DNA from: Cupriavidus sp. AU9028
GTDB lineage: Bacteria > Pseudomonadota > Gammaproteobacteria > Burkholderiales > Burkholderiaceae
Assembly: GCF_019795295.1 (NCBI RefSeq)
Contig: NZ_JAIMCG010000001.1
Location: 434,001 to 498,000 of the forward strand
DNA: 64,000 bases
Direction of reading: 5' to 3'
Shown: positions 40,963 to 49,462 of the stretch, in pieces
Numbering within the stretch: the stretch's first letter is position 1
Layout of the letters: every line of letters starts with the position of its first letter
Translations under genes and position numbers: made by a program
Notes under the pieces: model-generated
Database searches by the model: none
Told to the model about the DNA's origin: nothing
What the model saw: the letters and a program-made list of their open reading frames with translations, nothing else

Positions 40963-41288
40963 GGCGCATGCGATGGTGACGGGTGTTCCTTCTGTCCGGC
41001 TTCCCGGAGAGGGGCGGGGAGGAGGGAAGGCGCGGTAGAGGCAAGGCCAGCCGCCCGGTGCCCTCTCCCCCGGCCCTCTCCCCCTGGCGGGAGAGGGGAG
41101 CAACGCCGACGCGTGCGAGTCTTCAAGCGTCTTTGTCTTCCCACCCTCGGTGCTGCTTCATTCTGTCACGGAATGCAGAAGATTGATATCGGCGAATCCA
41201 GAAAATTCATTTTTCATATTCAGCCCGATGGGCTACAGTGGTTGCATTCAGTGGATCGCCATATTCCGACAGGTTGCAAGGAGACACC
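40963..41288. other. Divergent intergenic region between LysR and acyl-CoA dehydrogenase
   Basis: The region holds palindromic repeat copy 5 and then an AT-rich patch (41160-41260, for example AATTCATTTTTCATATTC) that probably carries the dehydrogenase promoter and LysR sites. TACAGT at 41233-41238 is a possible -10. No gene is supported. Confidence 0.5.
41061..41100. repeat. GC-rich palindromic intergenic repeat, copy 5 (half element)
   Basis: Only one half is present: CCCTCTCCCCCGGCCCTCTC, then CCTGGCGGGAGAGGGGAGCA. It would form a single hairpin. Confidence 0.85.
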
Positions 41289-42551
41289 ATGGACTTCGAG
41301 TACTCGCCCAAGGTCAAGGAGATGCGTGAGCGCCTGCTCGCCTTTTTCGACCAGCATATCTACCCCAATGAAAAGCGCTTCCATCAGGAGCTGCAGGCCA
41401 ACCGGGAGGCCGGCAATGTCTGGGTGCCGGTCAAGCTGATCGAGGAGCTCAAGCCGCTGGCGCGCGAGGCGGGTCTGTGGAACCTGTTTCTTCCCCGTTC
41501 GAAGCGTGCGCCGGAGGGGCTGTCGAACCTGGAATACGCGCCGCTTTGCGAGATCATGGGGCGCGTGCCCTGGTCGCCCGAGGTGTTCAATTGCTCGGCC
41601 CCGGACACCGGCAATATGGAGACGCTGGAGCGCTATGCGTCGGAAGCGCTGAAGGACCAGTGGCTGGAGCCGCTGCTGCGCGGCGAGATCCGCTCGGCGT
41701 TCCTGATGACCGAGCCCGGCGTTGCGTCGTCGGATGCAACCAATATTGCGTGCCGCATCGAGCGCGATGGCGACCACTATGTGATCAACGGCACCAAGTG
41801 GTGGTCGTCGGGCGCCGGCGATCCGCGCTGCAAGATCTATATCGTGATGGGCAAGACCAATCCGGATGCCGGCCGTCACGAGCAGCAATCGATGATCCTG
41901 GTGCCGGCCGACACGCCGGGGATTACCGTCAAGCGCCATCTGACCGTGTTCGGCTATGACGACGCCCCGCACGGCCATATGGAGATCGAGCTGAAGGACG
42001 TGCGCGTGCCGGCCGAGAACATGCTGCTGGGCGAGGGCCGCGGTTTCGAGATCGCGCAGGGCCGCCTCGGGCCGGGCCGCATCCACCATTGCATGCGCAG
42101 CATCGGCGTGGCCGAGCGCGCGCTGGAACTGATGTGCAAGCGCAGCCTGTCGCGGGTGGCGTTCGGCAAGCCAGTCGCCCGTCAGGGCGTGACGCAGGAG
42201 CGCATCGCGGAAGCGCGCTGCGAGATCGAGATGGCGCGGCTGCTGACGCTGAAGGCCGCGTACATGATGGACACCGTCGGCAACAAGGTGGCCAAGGCGG
42301 AAATCGCGATGATCAAGGTGGTCGCCCCGAACGTGGCGCTGAAGGTCATCGATTGGGCCATGCAGGTACACGGCGCCGCCGGTGTCTCCAGCGACTTCCC
42401 GCTGGCCAACTGGTGGGCGCATCAGCGCACGCTGCGCTTTGCCGACGGTCCGGACGAGGTGCACCGCAATGCGATCGCCAAGCTGGAGCTGGCCAAGCAT
42501 ATGCAGGTCAGCGCGGACGAGATCAGCATGCCGGTGACCCGCGGTTCCTGA
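41289..42551 (+). CDS. Acyl-CoA dehydrogenase family protein (ACAD10/11-like)
   Basis: A 420-residue FAD-dependent acyl-CoA dehydrogenase. Features are [23 protein letters not shown] around residues 139-161, [14 protein letters not shown], and the C-terminal [57 protein letters not shown] (in pieces). The ASSDATN motif and the WWSSGA element are typical of the ACAD10/11 branch, whose members in mammals and bacteria act on 4-phospho-hydroxyacyl-CoA. The start is chosen on AAGGAGACACC. A strong terminator follows. A kinase of the matching type is encoded 2.3 kb away on the other strand. Confidence 0.93.
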   Translation: MDFEYSPKVKEMRERLLAFFDQHIYPNEKRFHQELQANREAGNVWVPVKLIEELKPLAREAGLWNLFLPRSKRAPEGLSNLEYAPLCEIMGRVPWSPEVFNCSAPDTGNMETLERYASEALKDQWLEPLLRGEIRSAFLMTEPGVASSDATNIACRIERDGDHYVINGTKWWSSGAGDPRCKIYIVMGKTNPDAGRHEQQSMILVPADTPGITVKRHLTVFGYDDAPHGHMEIELKDVRVPAENMLLGEGRGFEIAQGRLGPGRIHHCMRSIGVAERALELMCKRSLSRVAFGKPVARQGVTQERIAEARCEIEMARLLTLKAAYMMDTVGNKVAKAEIAMIKVVAPNVALKVIDWAMQVHGAAGVSSDFPLANWWAHQRTLRFADGPDEVHRNAIAKLELAKHMQVSADEISMPVTRGS

Positions 42552-42609
42552 TCGCCGGGGGGGCAGCGCCACCGCAGGCGCCTCGTTCCCGGCAATTGCC
42601 GCGGCAAGA

Positions 42610-42638
42610 ACGCGCAGACCTCGTCTGCGCGTTTTTTT
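42610..42638 (+). terminator. Rho-independent terminator after the acyl-CoA dehydrogenase
   Basis: A 10-bp stem ACGCGCAGAC/GTCTGCGCGT with a 3-nt loop is followed by seven T residues. Confidence 0.93.
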
Positions 42639-42722
42639 CTTCTGTGCTTAAATTCCCCGGTTTTCCCGTCCCGTCGTGCCGCGCAAGGCGCGCGGCGCCC
42701 TCAGCAAACCAGGAGCGAATCG

Positions 42723-43415
42723 ATGATTGACGTGTATAGCTGGCCGACGCCCAACGGCCACAAGGTCCATATCATGCTGGAGGAGTGCGGCCTGGAGTAC
42801 CGGGTCCATCCGATCAACATTGGCGCCGGCGACCAGTTCGGCGAGGACTTCCTGAAGATCAGCCCGAACAACAAGATTCCCGCCATCGTCGACAGCGACG
42901 GGCCGGACGGCGAGCCGATCTCGCTGTTCGAGTCGGGCGCCATCCTGGTGTATCTGGCGGGCAAGACCGGCCTGTTCCTGCCCGAGGATGTGCGCGGCAA
43001 GTACGAGGCGCTGCAGTGGCTGATGTTCCAGATGGGCGGCGTCGGGCCGATGCTGGGCCAGGCGCACCACTTCCGCATCTACGCGCCGGAGAAGATCGAC
43101 TACGCCATCAACCGCTATACCAACGAAGCGCGCCGCCTGTACGGCGTGATCGACAAGCGGCTGTCGCAGCAGCGCTGGCTGGCGGGCGACCAGTACACCA
43201 TCGCCGATATCGCCACCTTCCCGTGGCTGCGCAGCTGGCAGAACCAGGGCGTGGAGCTGGACGACTACCCGGCGCTCAAGCGCTGGTTCGACAATATCGC
43301 GACGCGGCCGGCGGTGCAGCGGGCCGTCGAGGTCCTGGCGGACCGCCGCAAGCCGCTGCAGGGCGACAAGGAACGCGAGGTGCTGTTCGGCGCCACCCAG
43401 TACGCGCGGCGTTGA
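42723..43415 (+). CDS. Glutathione S-transferase, Nu class (YfcG/YghU-like)
   Basis: A 230-residue glutathione-dependent enzyme with disulfide-bond reductase or transferase activity. The thioredoxin-like N-terminal domain begins MIDVYSWPTPNGHKVHIMLEE. The TPNG motif at residues 9-12 is typical of the Nu class, where Thr/Asn take the catalytic place. It continues with NNKIPAIVD and SLFESGAILVYLA. The all-helical C-terminal domain has QRWLAGDQYTIADIATFPWL. The physiological role is unknown. Confidence 0.92.
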   Translation: MIDVYSWPTPNGHKVHIMLEECGLEYRVHPINIGAGDQFGEDFLKISPNNKIPAIVDSDGPDGEPISLFESGAILVYLAGKTGLFLPEDVRGKYEALQWLMFQMGGVGPMLGQAHHFRIYAPEKIDYAINRYTNEARRLYGVIDKRLSQQRWLAGDQYTIADIATFPWLRSWQNQGVELDDYPALKRWFDNIATRPAVQRAVEVLADRRKPLQGDKEREVLFGATQYARR

Positions 43416-43430
43416 CTGCAACCGGAATGC

Positions 43431-43470
43431 AAAAGAGCCGGCGGGGGCGATCCCCCGCCGGCTCTTTTTT
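43431..43470. terminator. Bidirectional terminator between GST and Bug receptor
   Basis: AAAAGAGCCGGCGGGGG pairs with CCCCCGCCGGCTCTTTT around a 4-nt loop. Both strands have a T-tract, so it serves the two convergent genes. Confidence 0.95.
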
Positions 43471-43487
43471 AATGCCAGGCAGCGCCC

Positions 43488-44474
43488 TTAGTCGAGCTTG
43501 ATGCCGGCCTTCTGCACCACGGTCGCCCAGCGGGCCTGCTCGGTCTTGAAGAACTTGTTGGTCTCGGCCGGGGTCATGGTCACCACTTCCGCGCCCTGAC
43601 CGGCCAGCTGCGCGCGCACTTCCGGCGAGCGGATGATGCGGATCAGCTCGGTGCTCAGCTTCTGCACGGCAGCATCGGGCATCTTCGACGGTGCCATCAC
43701 GCCTTGCCAGGTGCCCGACTCGAAGTTGGCGACGCCCTGCTCGGCAATGGTCGGCAGCTGGCCCACCAGCGGCATGCGGGTGGCCTTGGACACCGCGATG
43801 GCCTTCAGCTTGCCCGACTGCACGTGCGGCAGCGTGGCCAGCATGCCGTTCATCAGCACCTGCGCGGTACCGCCGACCGTGTCGGCGATCGCCTGCGCGC
43901 CGCCCTTGTACGGCACGTATTGCCATTGCGCGCCGGTGGCCTGCTGGACCGCCACGCCGGCCAGATGCGGCGCGCTGCCGATGGCCGTCACGGCGAAGTT
44001 CACCTGCTCGCGCTTGGACATCTCGACCAGTTCCTTCAGCGTGGTGGCCTTGACCGAGGGATGGACCACCAGCATGTGCGGCGAATAGGCCAGCATGGCG
44101 ACGCCCTTCAGGTCCTTGGCCGGATCGAAGGTCAGCTTGGTGTACACCGACGGGCTGATCGCCAGCGCGCCGACGTCGCACAGCAGCAGGGTGTGGTTGT
44201 CGTTGGCGGACTGGGCGACGAAGCCCGCGCCGACGTTGCCGTTTGCGCCCGGGCGGTTGTCCACCACCACGGGCTGGCCGAGCGCTTCGCCCAGCGGCTT
44301 GCTGATCAGGCGCGCGATGATGTCCGACGAGCCGCCGGCGGGGTAGGGCACCACCAGCCTGATGGGCCGGGTGGGCCAGGCATCCGCGGCAAAGGCCGGT
44401 GCGGTCACGGCTGCGCCGACGGCGGCCAGGGCGGTGGCGGAAAGCAGTTGAACGAATTGGCGGCGGCTTGCCAT
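43488..44474 (-). CDS. Bug-family tripartite tricarboxylate transporter receptor (TctC-like)
   Basis: A 328-residue periplasmic solute-binding protein. The signal peptide looks Tat-type (SRRQFVQLLSA at residues 3-13, cleavage after AFAA near residue 30). The mature part starts WPTRPIRLVVPYPAGGSSDIIARL, the Bug signature, with DNRPGANGNVGAGFV and the ligand loop VPYKGGAQA. No TctA/TctB membrane genes are nearby, so it may be a solitary receptor as is common in Cupriavidus and Bordetella. The ligand (probably a carboxylate) is unknown. A strong ribosome binding site (GAGGAG) precedes the ATG. Confidence 0.92.
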   Translation of the reverse strand: MASRRQFVQLLSATALAAVGAAVTAPAFAADAWPTRPIRLVVPYPAGGSSDIIARLISKPLGEALGQPVVVDNRPGANGNVGAGFVAQSANDNHTLLLCDVGALAISPSVYTKLTFDPAKDLKGVAMLAYSPHMLVVHPSVKATTLKELVEMSKREQVNFAVTAIGSAPHLAGVAVQQATGAQWQYVPYKGGAQAIADTVGGTAQVLMNGMLATLPHVQSGKLKAIAVSKATRMPLVGQLPTIAEQGVANFESGTWQGVMAPSKMPDAAVQKLSTELIRIIRSPEVRAQLAGQGAEVVTMTPAETNKFFKTEQARWATVVQKAGIKLD

Positions 44475-44885
44475 GACATCTCCTCAGTGTTATCAGTCGT
44501 CATACAACGTAGGGCGGATCATATGGCGGCGCTGGCATGGCGTCCAGATGGAAACGGCGGTTTTCGGAGCAAATTAGGGAAACTCCGGGGGAGGACCGGT
44601 GGGGCTGCGCCGCCCCTTGTCATATGTCGTACGATCTCTTCGCTTGTCGGGATGCGCGCGGATCACGTGTTACCCATGTCTCCGAACACCCGTTATCCAT
44701 GTGTCCGGTCTGAACACCGCGCGCGGGAGAGGGGAGAACACCGGCAGGAGGGGGCTGTGGCAGCGGATGTTCTCCCTCTCCCCTTCAAGGGGAGAGGGTT
44801 GGTCTTCACGGCGCAGGGTTGGCCATCGCCTCGCGCTTCCTTCCCGGCCTCTATCCCGCTGGCGGCCGAGCCAGGCGCAGCCCGT
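44475..44885. other. Gene-free stretch upstream of the Bug receptor
   Basis: No gene is supported in these 411 bases. They hold two possible GntR-type operators (44497-44507 and 44617-44635), a pair of similar GTTAYCCATGT segments (44667-44718) that look like an insertion-sequence end, and palindromic repeat copy 6. Confidence 0.6.
44723..44809. repeat. GC-rich palindromic intergenic repeat, copy 6
   Basis: Contains GCGGGAGAGGGGAGAACACC, a 30-nt spacer, and CCCTCTCCCCTTCAAGGGGA. The left outer arm is missing, so this copy is degenerate. Confidence 0.8.
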
Positions 44886-45971
44886 TCAGGAAATCCGCTG
44901 GCGCGCCTGCTGCGCGTACTTCCAGCCCATTTCGGCCATCGGACGCGCGCGCTTGCCGGCATCGACCGCCTGGGCCGACGACGCGGTGCCGTCTACCACG
45001 CGCTTGGCGATGCCCTGCAGGATGCCGGCGATGCGGAACATGCTGAACGCGAGATAGAAATTCCAGTCGCCGGTGATGGCGCGCCCGGTGCGCTGCTCGT
45101 ACATGCGCCGGTAGGTCGCCTCGTCGGGGATCCCGAGCTCGGCGAAGTCCACCCCCGCGATGCCTCGGAACTGGCCCGGCGCGATATGCCAGCTCATGCA
45201 GTGGTAGCTGAAGTCGGCCATCGGGTGGCCCAGCGTGGACAGTTCCCAGTCCAGCACGGCCAGCACGCGCGGCTCGGTGGGGTGGAACATCAGGTTGTCC
45301 AGCCGGTAGTCGCCATGGACGATGCTGGTCAGGTCCTGGTCTTCCTCGGGGATATGGTTGGGCAGCCAGTCCATCAGCGCGTTCATCGCCTCGATCGGCT
45401 CGGTTTCCGACAGCTTGTACTGCCGCGTCCACCGCTCGATCTGGCGCGCGAAATAGTTGCCCGGCTTGCCATAGTCGGCCAGTCCGATGGCCTGGTAGTC
45501 GACCGTGTGCAGCGCGGCGATGACTCGGTTCATCTCGTCGTAGATGGCCGCGCGCTCGCTCGGCGACATGCCGGGCAGCGACTGGTCCCACAGGACGCGG
45601 CCGTTAACGAACTCCATGATGTAGAACGCGCGCCCGATCACCGCCTCGTCCTCGCACAGCGCGTACATGCGCGCGACCGGGACGTCGGTATTGGCCAGCG
45701 CCGCCATCACACGGTACTCGCGCTCGATGGCGTGCGCCGAGGGCAGCAGCTTCGACTTCGGGCCGGGCTTGGCGCGCATCACATAGGTTTGCCCGGGGGT
45801 GATCAGCTTGAAGGTCGGGTTGGACTGTCCGCCCTTGAATTGCTCGACGGTCAGCGGACCGGCAAAGCCTTCGACGTGTTCGTCCATCCAGGCGGTGAGC
45901 GCGTCGATGTCGAAGCGCTGCTGGTCGGCGACGGGGCGCGTGCCCTCGAAGTGCGATACGTTGCTGCTCAT
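44886..45971 (-). CDS. APH-family phosphotransferase (ACAD10/11 kinase-domain-like)
   Basis: A 361-residue aminoglycoside-phosphotransferase-fold protein of the kind fused to ACAD10/11 in animals and free-standing in bacteria (LvaA of the levulinate pathway is a relative). It has the P-loop-like QFKGGQSNPTFKLITPG, the MRAKP lysine, the catalytic loop VHGDYRLDNLMFH (about residues 208-220), and metal Asp in VLDWELSTLGHPMADFSYH. These fit a small-molecule kinase, probably of 4-hydroxyacyl-CoA, not an antibiotic kinase. It is the last gene of an operon with enoyl-CoA hydratase and 3-hydroxyacyl-CoA dehydrogenase. The ATG follows GGAGACAACAG. Confidence 0.9.
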   Translation of the reverse strand: MSSNVSHFEGTRPVADQQRFDIDALTAWMDEHVEGFAGPLTVEQFKGGQSNPTFKLITPGQTYVMRAKPGPKSKLLPSAHAIEREYRVMAALANTDVPVARMYALCEDEAVIGRAFYIMEFVNGRVLWDQSLPGMSPSERAAIYDEMNRVIAALHTVDYQAIGLADYGKPGNYFARQIERWTRQYKLSETEPIEAMNALMDWLPNHIPEEDQDLTSIVHGDYRLDNLMFHPTEPRVLAVLDWELSTLGHPMADFSYHCMSWHIAPGQFRGIAGVDFAELGIPDEATYRRMYEQRTGRAITGDWNFYLAFSMFRIAGILQGIAKRVVDGTASSAQAVDAGKRARPMAEMGWKYAQQARQRIS

Positions 45972-46044
45972 CTGTTGTCTCCGTTGTTGTCGGTGCGGGC
46001 CGGTACGTCGCCGGCCGCGCTGGTCGCCGCTCGCGGTTGCGCTG

Positions 46045-46824
46045 CTATTTGAACACGGGTTTGCGCTTCTCGAGGAAGGCGCGGATGCCTTCTCCACCGT
46101 CGTGATGATGCAGGGCGGCGACGAAGTTCTCGCGCTCCTGGTCCAGATGCTCGGCCAGCGACGCGGTGCCGGCATGGTTGATCAGCGCCTTGATCCGCCC
46201 CATCGCATGGGTCGATTGTCCGGCCAGCGATTGCGCCAGCTGCAGCGCTTCGGTCAGCGCTGCGCCGGGTGCGGTGACGCGGTTGATCAGGCCGAACGGC
46301 GCGAGACGGCTCGCCTCGACCGTGCGGCCTTCGATCAGCAGTTCCGAGGCGAGCTGGCGCGGCAGCGCGCGGGCGAGCTCGTAGGAGCCGCCGCCGTCCG
46401 GCGTCAGCCCGACCTTGACGTAGGCCATCACGAATTTGGCGTTGCTTGCCGCGACGACGAAGTCGCAAGCCAGCACCACGGAAAACCCGGCGCCGGCGGC
46501 CGCACCCTCGACCGCGGCGATGATCGGCTTGGGAAAGGCGTGCAGCAGCGCGATCCAGCGATGCAGCAGGTTGATGCTGTCGGCCTGCACCTGCGGCGGC
46601 TGGTCGCGGTTGCCCAGCAGCCGGTTCAGGTTGCCGCCGGCGCAGAACATGCCGTCCGCCCCGGTCAGCACGACCGCGCGGATGCCGTCGTCCTCGGCGG
46701 CCGCGCTCAGGGCCTGTTCGCAGGCGGCGTAGATATCGGGATGCAGCGCGTTGCGCGCTTCCGGGTTGGAAATGGTGAGCACCAGCGTCGCATCGACGCG
46801 CTCGGACAGCAACTGCGCTGGCAT
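46045..46824 (-). CDS. Enoyl-CoA hydratase/isomerase family protein
   Basis: A 259-residue crotonase-fold protein. The family core is intact: NPEARNALHPDIY, the oxyanion-hole segment GMFCAGGNLNRLL, PKPIIAAVEGAAAGAGFSVVLACD, and VKVGLTPDGGGSYELARALP. The usual second catalytic Glu position after GLTPDGG holds a Gly, so it may be an isomerase or hydrolase-like member, not a typical hydratase. GGAGG lies 5 nt before the ATG. It is 73 nt from each operon neighbour. Confidence 0.9.
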   Translation of the reverse strand: MPAQLLSERVDATLVLTISNPEARNALHPDIYAACEQALSAAAEDDGIRAVVLTGADGMFCAGGNLNRLLGNRDQPPQVQADSINLLHRWIALLHAFPKPIIAAVEGAAAGAGFSVVLACDFVVAASNAKFVMAYVKVGLTPDGGGSYELARALPRQLASELLIEGRTVEASRLAPFGLINRVTAPGAALTEALQLAQSLAGQSTHAMGRIKALINHAGTASLAEHLDQERENFVAALHHHDGGEGIRAFLEKRKPVFK

Positions 46825-46897
46825 GATGGCCTCCGGGCCCGACGGCCCCGATGATCGATGAAATGACGCCGCCCCGTGAAGGGGGCGGCGGGCAGGA

Positions 46898-48421
46898 TCA
46901 GGCTTCTTCGGTCAGCAGCGACAGACCGAGGCTGGCGCGGCGCCACAGCCAGGGGCTGGGACGGTAGCGCATGTCGCCGGTCAGGCGTTCCATGTTGCGC
47001 AGCACTTCCAGCAGCAGCTGCGGCCCGATGGCGTCGCCCAGGGCCAGCGGACCCTTCGGATAACCCAGGCCGAGGTTGACCGCCAGGTCGATGTCGGTCG
47101 GCGTCGCAATGCGCTGCTGGGCGATGTCCGAAGCGATATTGACGATGCAGCCGACGATGCGCTGGGCGATGAAGCCGGCGGAATCGCGGATCACGGTGAC
47201 GGGCACGCCGTCGCTGGCAAACAGCGCGTGGGCGGCGTCGCGGATATCGGCGCGGGTGGCCGGCGTGGTCATCAGCGTGCGGCGCCTGGTCGCCTCGAAC
47301 GGCAGCAGCGTGTCGATGGCGACCACGCGCGACGGATCCAGCCCCAGCTGCACCGCGGTGGCGGTGGCATCCAGGCCCAGCGGCGTGACGACGATCAGCG
47401 CGTCGGCCGACGGCGTATTGCCCGCTTCGGGCGTCACGCCCATCGCGGTCAGCAGCTTGAGCACCATGCCGTGGCCGCGCTCGTTGTCACGGCTGACCCA
47501 GACGCTGGCCGGGCGTGCCTGCGGCACCGGCTTGGCCGCCGGCAGCTGCTTCTGGCCATCGGCATAGCGGTAGAAGCCAGCGCCGGTCTTGCGGCCGAGC
47601 AGGCCGCCGACCGCGCGCACCGCCGTGATCGGCGACGGGCGGTAGCGCGGCTCCTGGTAGAACTGGTTGTAGATCGACTCCATCACCGGATGCGACACGT
47701 CCAGGCCGGTCAGGTCCATCAGTTCGAACGGTCCCATGCGGAAACCCGCCTGCTCGCGCATGATGGCATCGATGTCGGCGAATTCGGCCACGCCTTCCTG
47801 CGCCGCCTTCAGGCCTTCGATATTCATGCCACGGCCGGCATGGTTGACGATGAAGCCGGGCATGTCCTTGCAGCGCACCGGTGTGTGTCCCATGCGGCGG
47901 GACAGTTCCATCAAGGCATCGCCGATGGCCGGATCGCCGGACAGGCCGTCGATGACCTCGACCACCTTCATCAGCGGCACCGGGTTGAAGAAGTGGTAGC
48001 CGACCACGCGGCCCGGGTGCTTGGCCCCCACGGCGATCGCGGTGATCGACAGCGACGAGGTGTTGGAGGCGATCACCGCATCCGGGCGCACGATGGCCTC
48101 GAGCCTGGCCACCAGGTCGCGCTTGACTTCCAGGCGCTCGACAATGGCTTCCAGCACCATGTCGCAGTCGGCCAGGTCTTCCAGTGCCGAGCAGGGCAGG
48201 ACGCGCTCGAGCGCGGCCTTGCCGTCTTCTGCGCTCATCTTGCCTTTCTCGGCAAGCTTGGCGAAGGTATCCTGCAGGTACTTTCGGGCGGCCGCGACGG
48301 CGTCCGGATTGACGTCGAACAGGCGAACCGTCAGGCCGGCCTGGGCGGCGATCTGTGCGATGCCGCGGCCCATGGCGCCGGTGCCCACGATGCCGAGAGT
48401 TTGGATGGTCAGAGTGCTCAT
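46898..48421 (-). CDS. 3-hydroxyacyl-CoA dehydrogenase (PaaH-like, two dehydrogenase C-terminal domains)
   Basis: A 507-residue NAD-dependent enzyme that oxidises 3-hydroxyacyl-CoA. The Rossmann motif GIVGTGAMGRGIAQIAAQAG lies at residues 10-29, followed by VLEAIVERLEVKRDLVARL and ASNTSSLSIT. The catalytic His is in GYHFFNPVPLMKVVEVI, and GFIVNHAGRGMNIEGLK starts the helical domain. A second 3HCDH-type helical domain with GFIAQRIVGCIVNIASD near residue 420 makes this the long PaaH-like form. It is the first gene of the operon with enoyl-CoA hydratase and APH kinase. A palindrome lies 30 nt upstream of its start. Confidence 0.93.
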   Translation of the reverse strand: MSTLTIQTLGIVGTGAMGRGIAQIAAQAGLTVRLFDVNPDAVAAARKYLQDTFAKLAEKGKMSAEDGKAALERVLPCSALEDLADCDMVLEAIVERLEVKRDLVARLEAIVRPDAVIASNTSSLSITAIAVGAKHPGRVVGYHFFNPVPLMKVVEVIDGLSGDPAIGDALMELSRRMGHTPVRCKDMPGFIVNHAGRGMNIEGLKAAQEGVAEFADIDAIMREQAGFRMGPFELMDLTGLDVSHPVMESIYNQFYQEPRYRPSPITAVRAVGGLLGRKTGAGFYRYADGQKQLPAAKPVPQARPASVWVSRDNERGHGMVLKLLTAMGVTPEAGNTPSADALIVVTPLGLDATATAVQLGLDPSRVVAIDTLLPFEATRRRTLMTTPATRADIRDAAHALFASDGVPVTVIRDSAGFIAQRIVGCIVNIASDIAQQRIATPTDIDLAVNLGLGYPKGPLALGDAIGPQLLLEVLRNMERLTGDMRYRPSPWLWRRASLGLSLLTEEA

Positions 48422-48446
48422 AGTGCGTCCACAAAGTTGTGGTTAA

Positions 48447-48465
48447 ATTAGCACGCTCGTGCGGT
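48447..48465. promoter_or_regulatory. Candidate operator palindrome upstream of the 3-hydroxyacyl-CoA dehydrogenase
   Basis: ATTAGCACG-CT-CGTGCGGTT has a perfect GCACG/CGTGC core. On the minus strand it falls between a TGCAAA and a TAATTT hexamer pair 16 nt apart, the position of a repressor operator for the operon. Confidence 0.45.
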
Positions 48466-48623
48466 TTTTGCACTCGTTCCGTGCCGGCTGCCGGTCAGGC
48501 CGTGTTCGGTGATCGGCCATCCGGTGGATCGCCAGCGGAAGGGGCGTGGCGCGATGATGCGGCATTCCAATCATGCAGTTGGCGTCAGCGCCCTGCCGCC
48601 GGCGCCGCTACCAAGGAGACAAT

Positions 48624-49265
48624 ATGCTGAAGCTCTGCGGCTTTGCAGCCAGCAACTACTACAACAAGGCCAAGCTGGCGTTGCTCGAGAAGAATATCCC
48701 TTTCGAGGAGGAACTGGCGTGGCTCGGCGAGACCGATACCACGGCCAGCCCGCTGGGCAAGGTGCCGTATCTGCGCACCGACGAGGGCAGCCTCAGCGAG
48801 TCGCAGGTCATCGTCGAGTATCTGGAAGCCCGCTATCCGCAGACGCCGCTGGTGCCGGCGGACCCGTTCGCCGCGGCCAAGGTGCGCGAAGTGGTGACGT
48901 ATCTGGAACTCTACCTGGAACTGACCGCGCGCGAGCTGTACGCCGAAGCCTTCTTCGGCGGCAAGGTCAGCGATGCGGTGAAGGAGCGCCAGCACAAGCT
49001 GCTGTCGCGCTATATCCCGGCATTCGCGCAGGTGGCGACGTTCTCGCCTTTCATCGCCGGCGACACCTTCACGATGGCCGACTGCGCGGCGGTCGTGCAT
49101 CTGCCGTTGGTGTCGTCGTGCACCAAGATCATCTACGGCAACGACATGCTGGCCGAGCTGCCGGTCAAGGATTACCTGAAGCGCATGGGCGAGCGGCCGC
49201 ACGTGCAGAAGGTCAATGCGGACCGCAAGGCGAATGTGGAATTGATGATGAGCCGGCGGAAGTAG
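48624..49265 (+). CDS. Glutathione S-transferase family protein
   Basis: A 213-residue two-domain GST. The N-terminal thioredoxin-like half starts MLKLCGFAASNYYNKAKLAL, with NYYNK at the usual catalytic Ser/Cys site and GKVPYLRTDEGSLSESQVIVEYL completing the glutathione site. The C-terminal half is helical with FIAGDTFTMADCAAVVHLPL. It starts after AAGGAGACA. It diverges from the 3-hydroxyacyl-CoA dehydrogenase operon and may share its operator. The role is unknown. Confidence 0.9.
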   Translation: MLKLCGFAASNYYNKAKLALLEKNIPFEEELAWLGETDTTASPLGKVPYLRTDEGSLSESQVIVEYLEARYPQTPLVPADPFAAAKVREVVTYLELYLELTARELYAEAFFGGKVSDAVKERQHKLLSRYIPAFAQVATFSPFIAGDTFTMADCAAVVHLPLVSSCTKIIYGNDMLAELPVKDYLKRMGERPHVQKVNADRKANVELMMSRRK

Positions 49266-49293
49266 TCGGGGTTGGGGCGGCTGTGGTCTGCTG

Positions 49294-49442
49294 CCCTCTC
49301 CCCCGGCCCCTCTCCCGCAAGCGGGCGAGGGGAGAACACCGAGGGCACTTCAGACGGGAGAGGGGAGAACACCGAGGGCACCTCAGACGGGGGGAGGTTT
49401 GCTCCCCTCTCCCGCGAGCGGGAGAGGGGCGGGGGAGAGGGC
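49294..49442. repeat. GC-rich palindromic intergenic repeat, copy 7, with internal duplication
   Basis: Full outer arms (CCCTCTCCCCCGGCCCCTCT; GGAGAGGGGCGGGGGAGAGG) flank a spacer in which a 33-nt unit (GGGGAGAACACCGAGGGCAC plus 13 nt) is repeated twice in tandem with one or two changes (units at 49329 and 49362). It sits between two convergent genes and may replace a terminator. Confidence 0.9.
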
Positions 49443-49462
49443 CCTGCGGCGCCAGCCAGTGC

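Noticed and set aside
44886-45971. Aminoglycoside resistance gene
   Set aside because: The APH-fold sequence matches the ACAD10/11-type kinase branch and lies with beta-oxidation genes, so antibiotic resistance is not supported.
46867-46889. Terminator between the 3-hydroxyacyl-CoA dehydrogenase and enoyl-CoA hydratase genes
   Set aside because: GCCGCCCC/GGGGGCGGC pairs well but has no T-tract on the minus strand, and gene spacing supports one operon.
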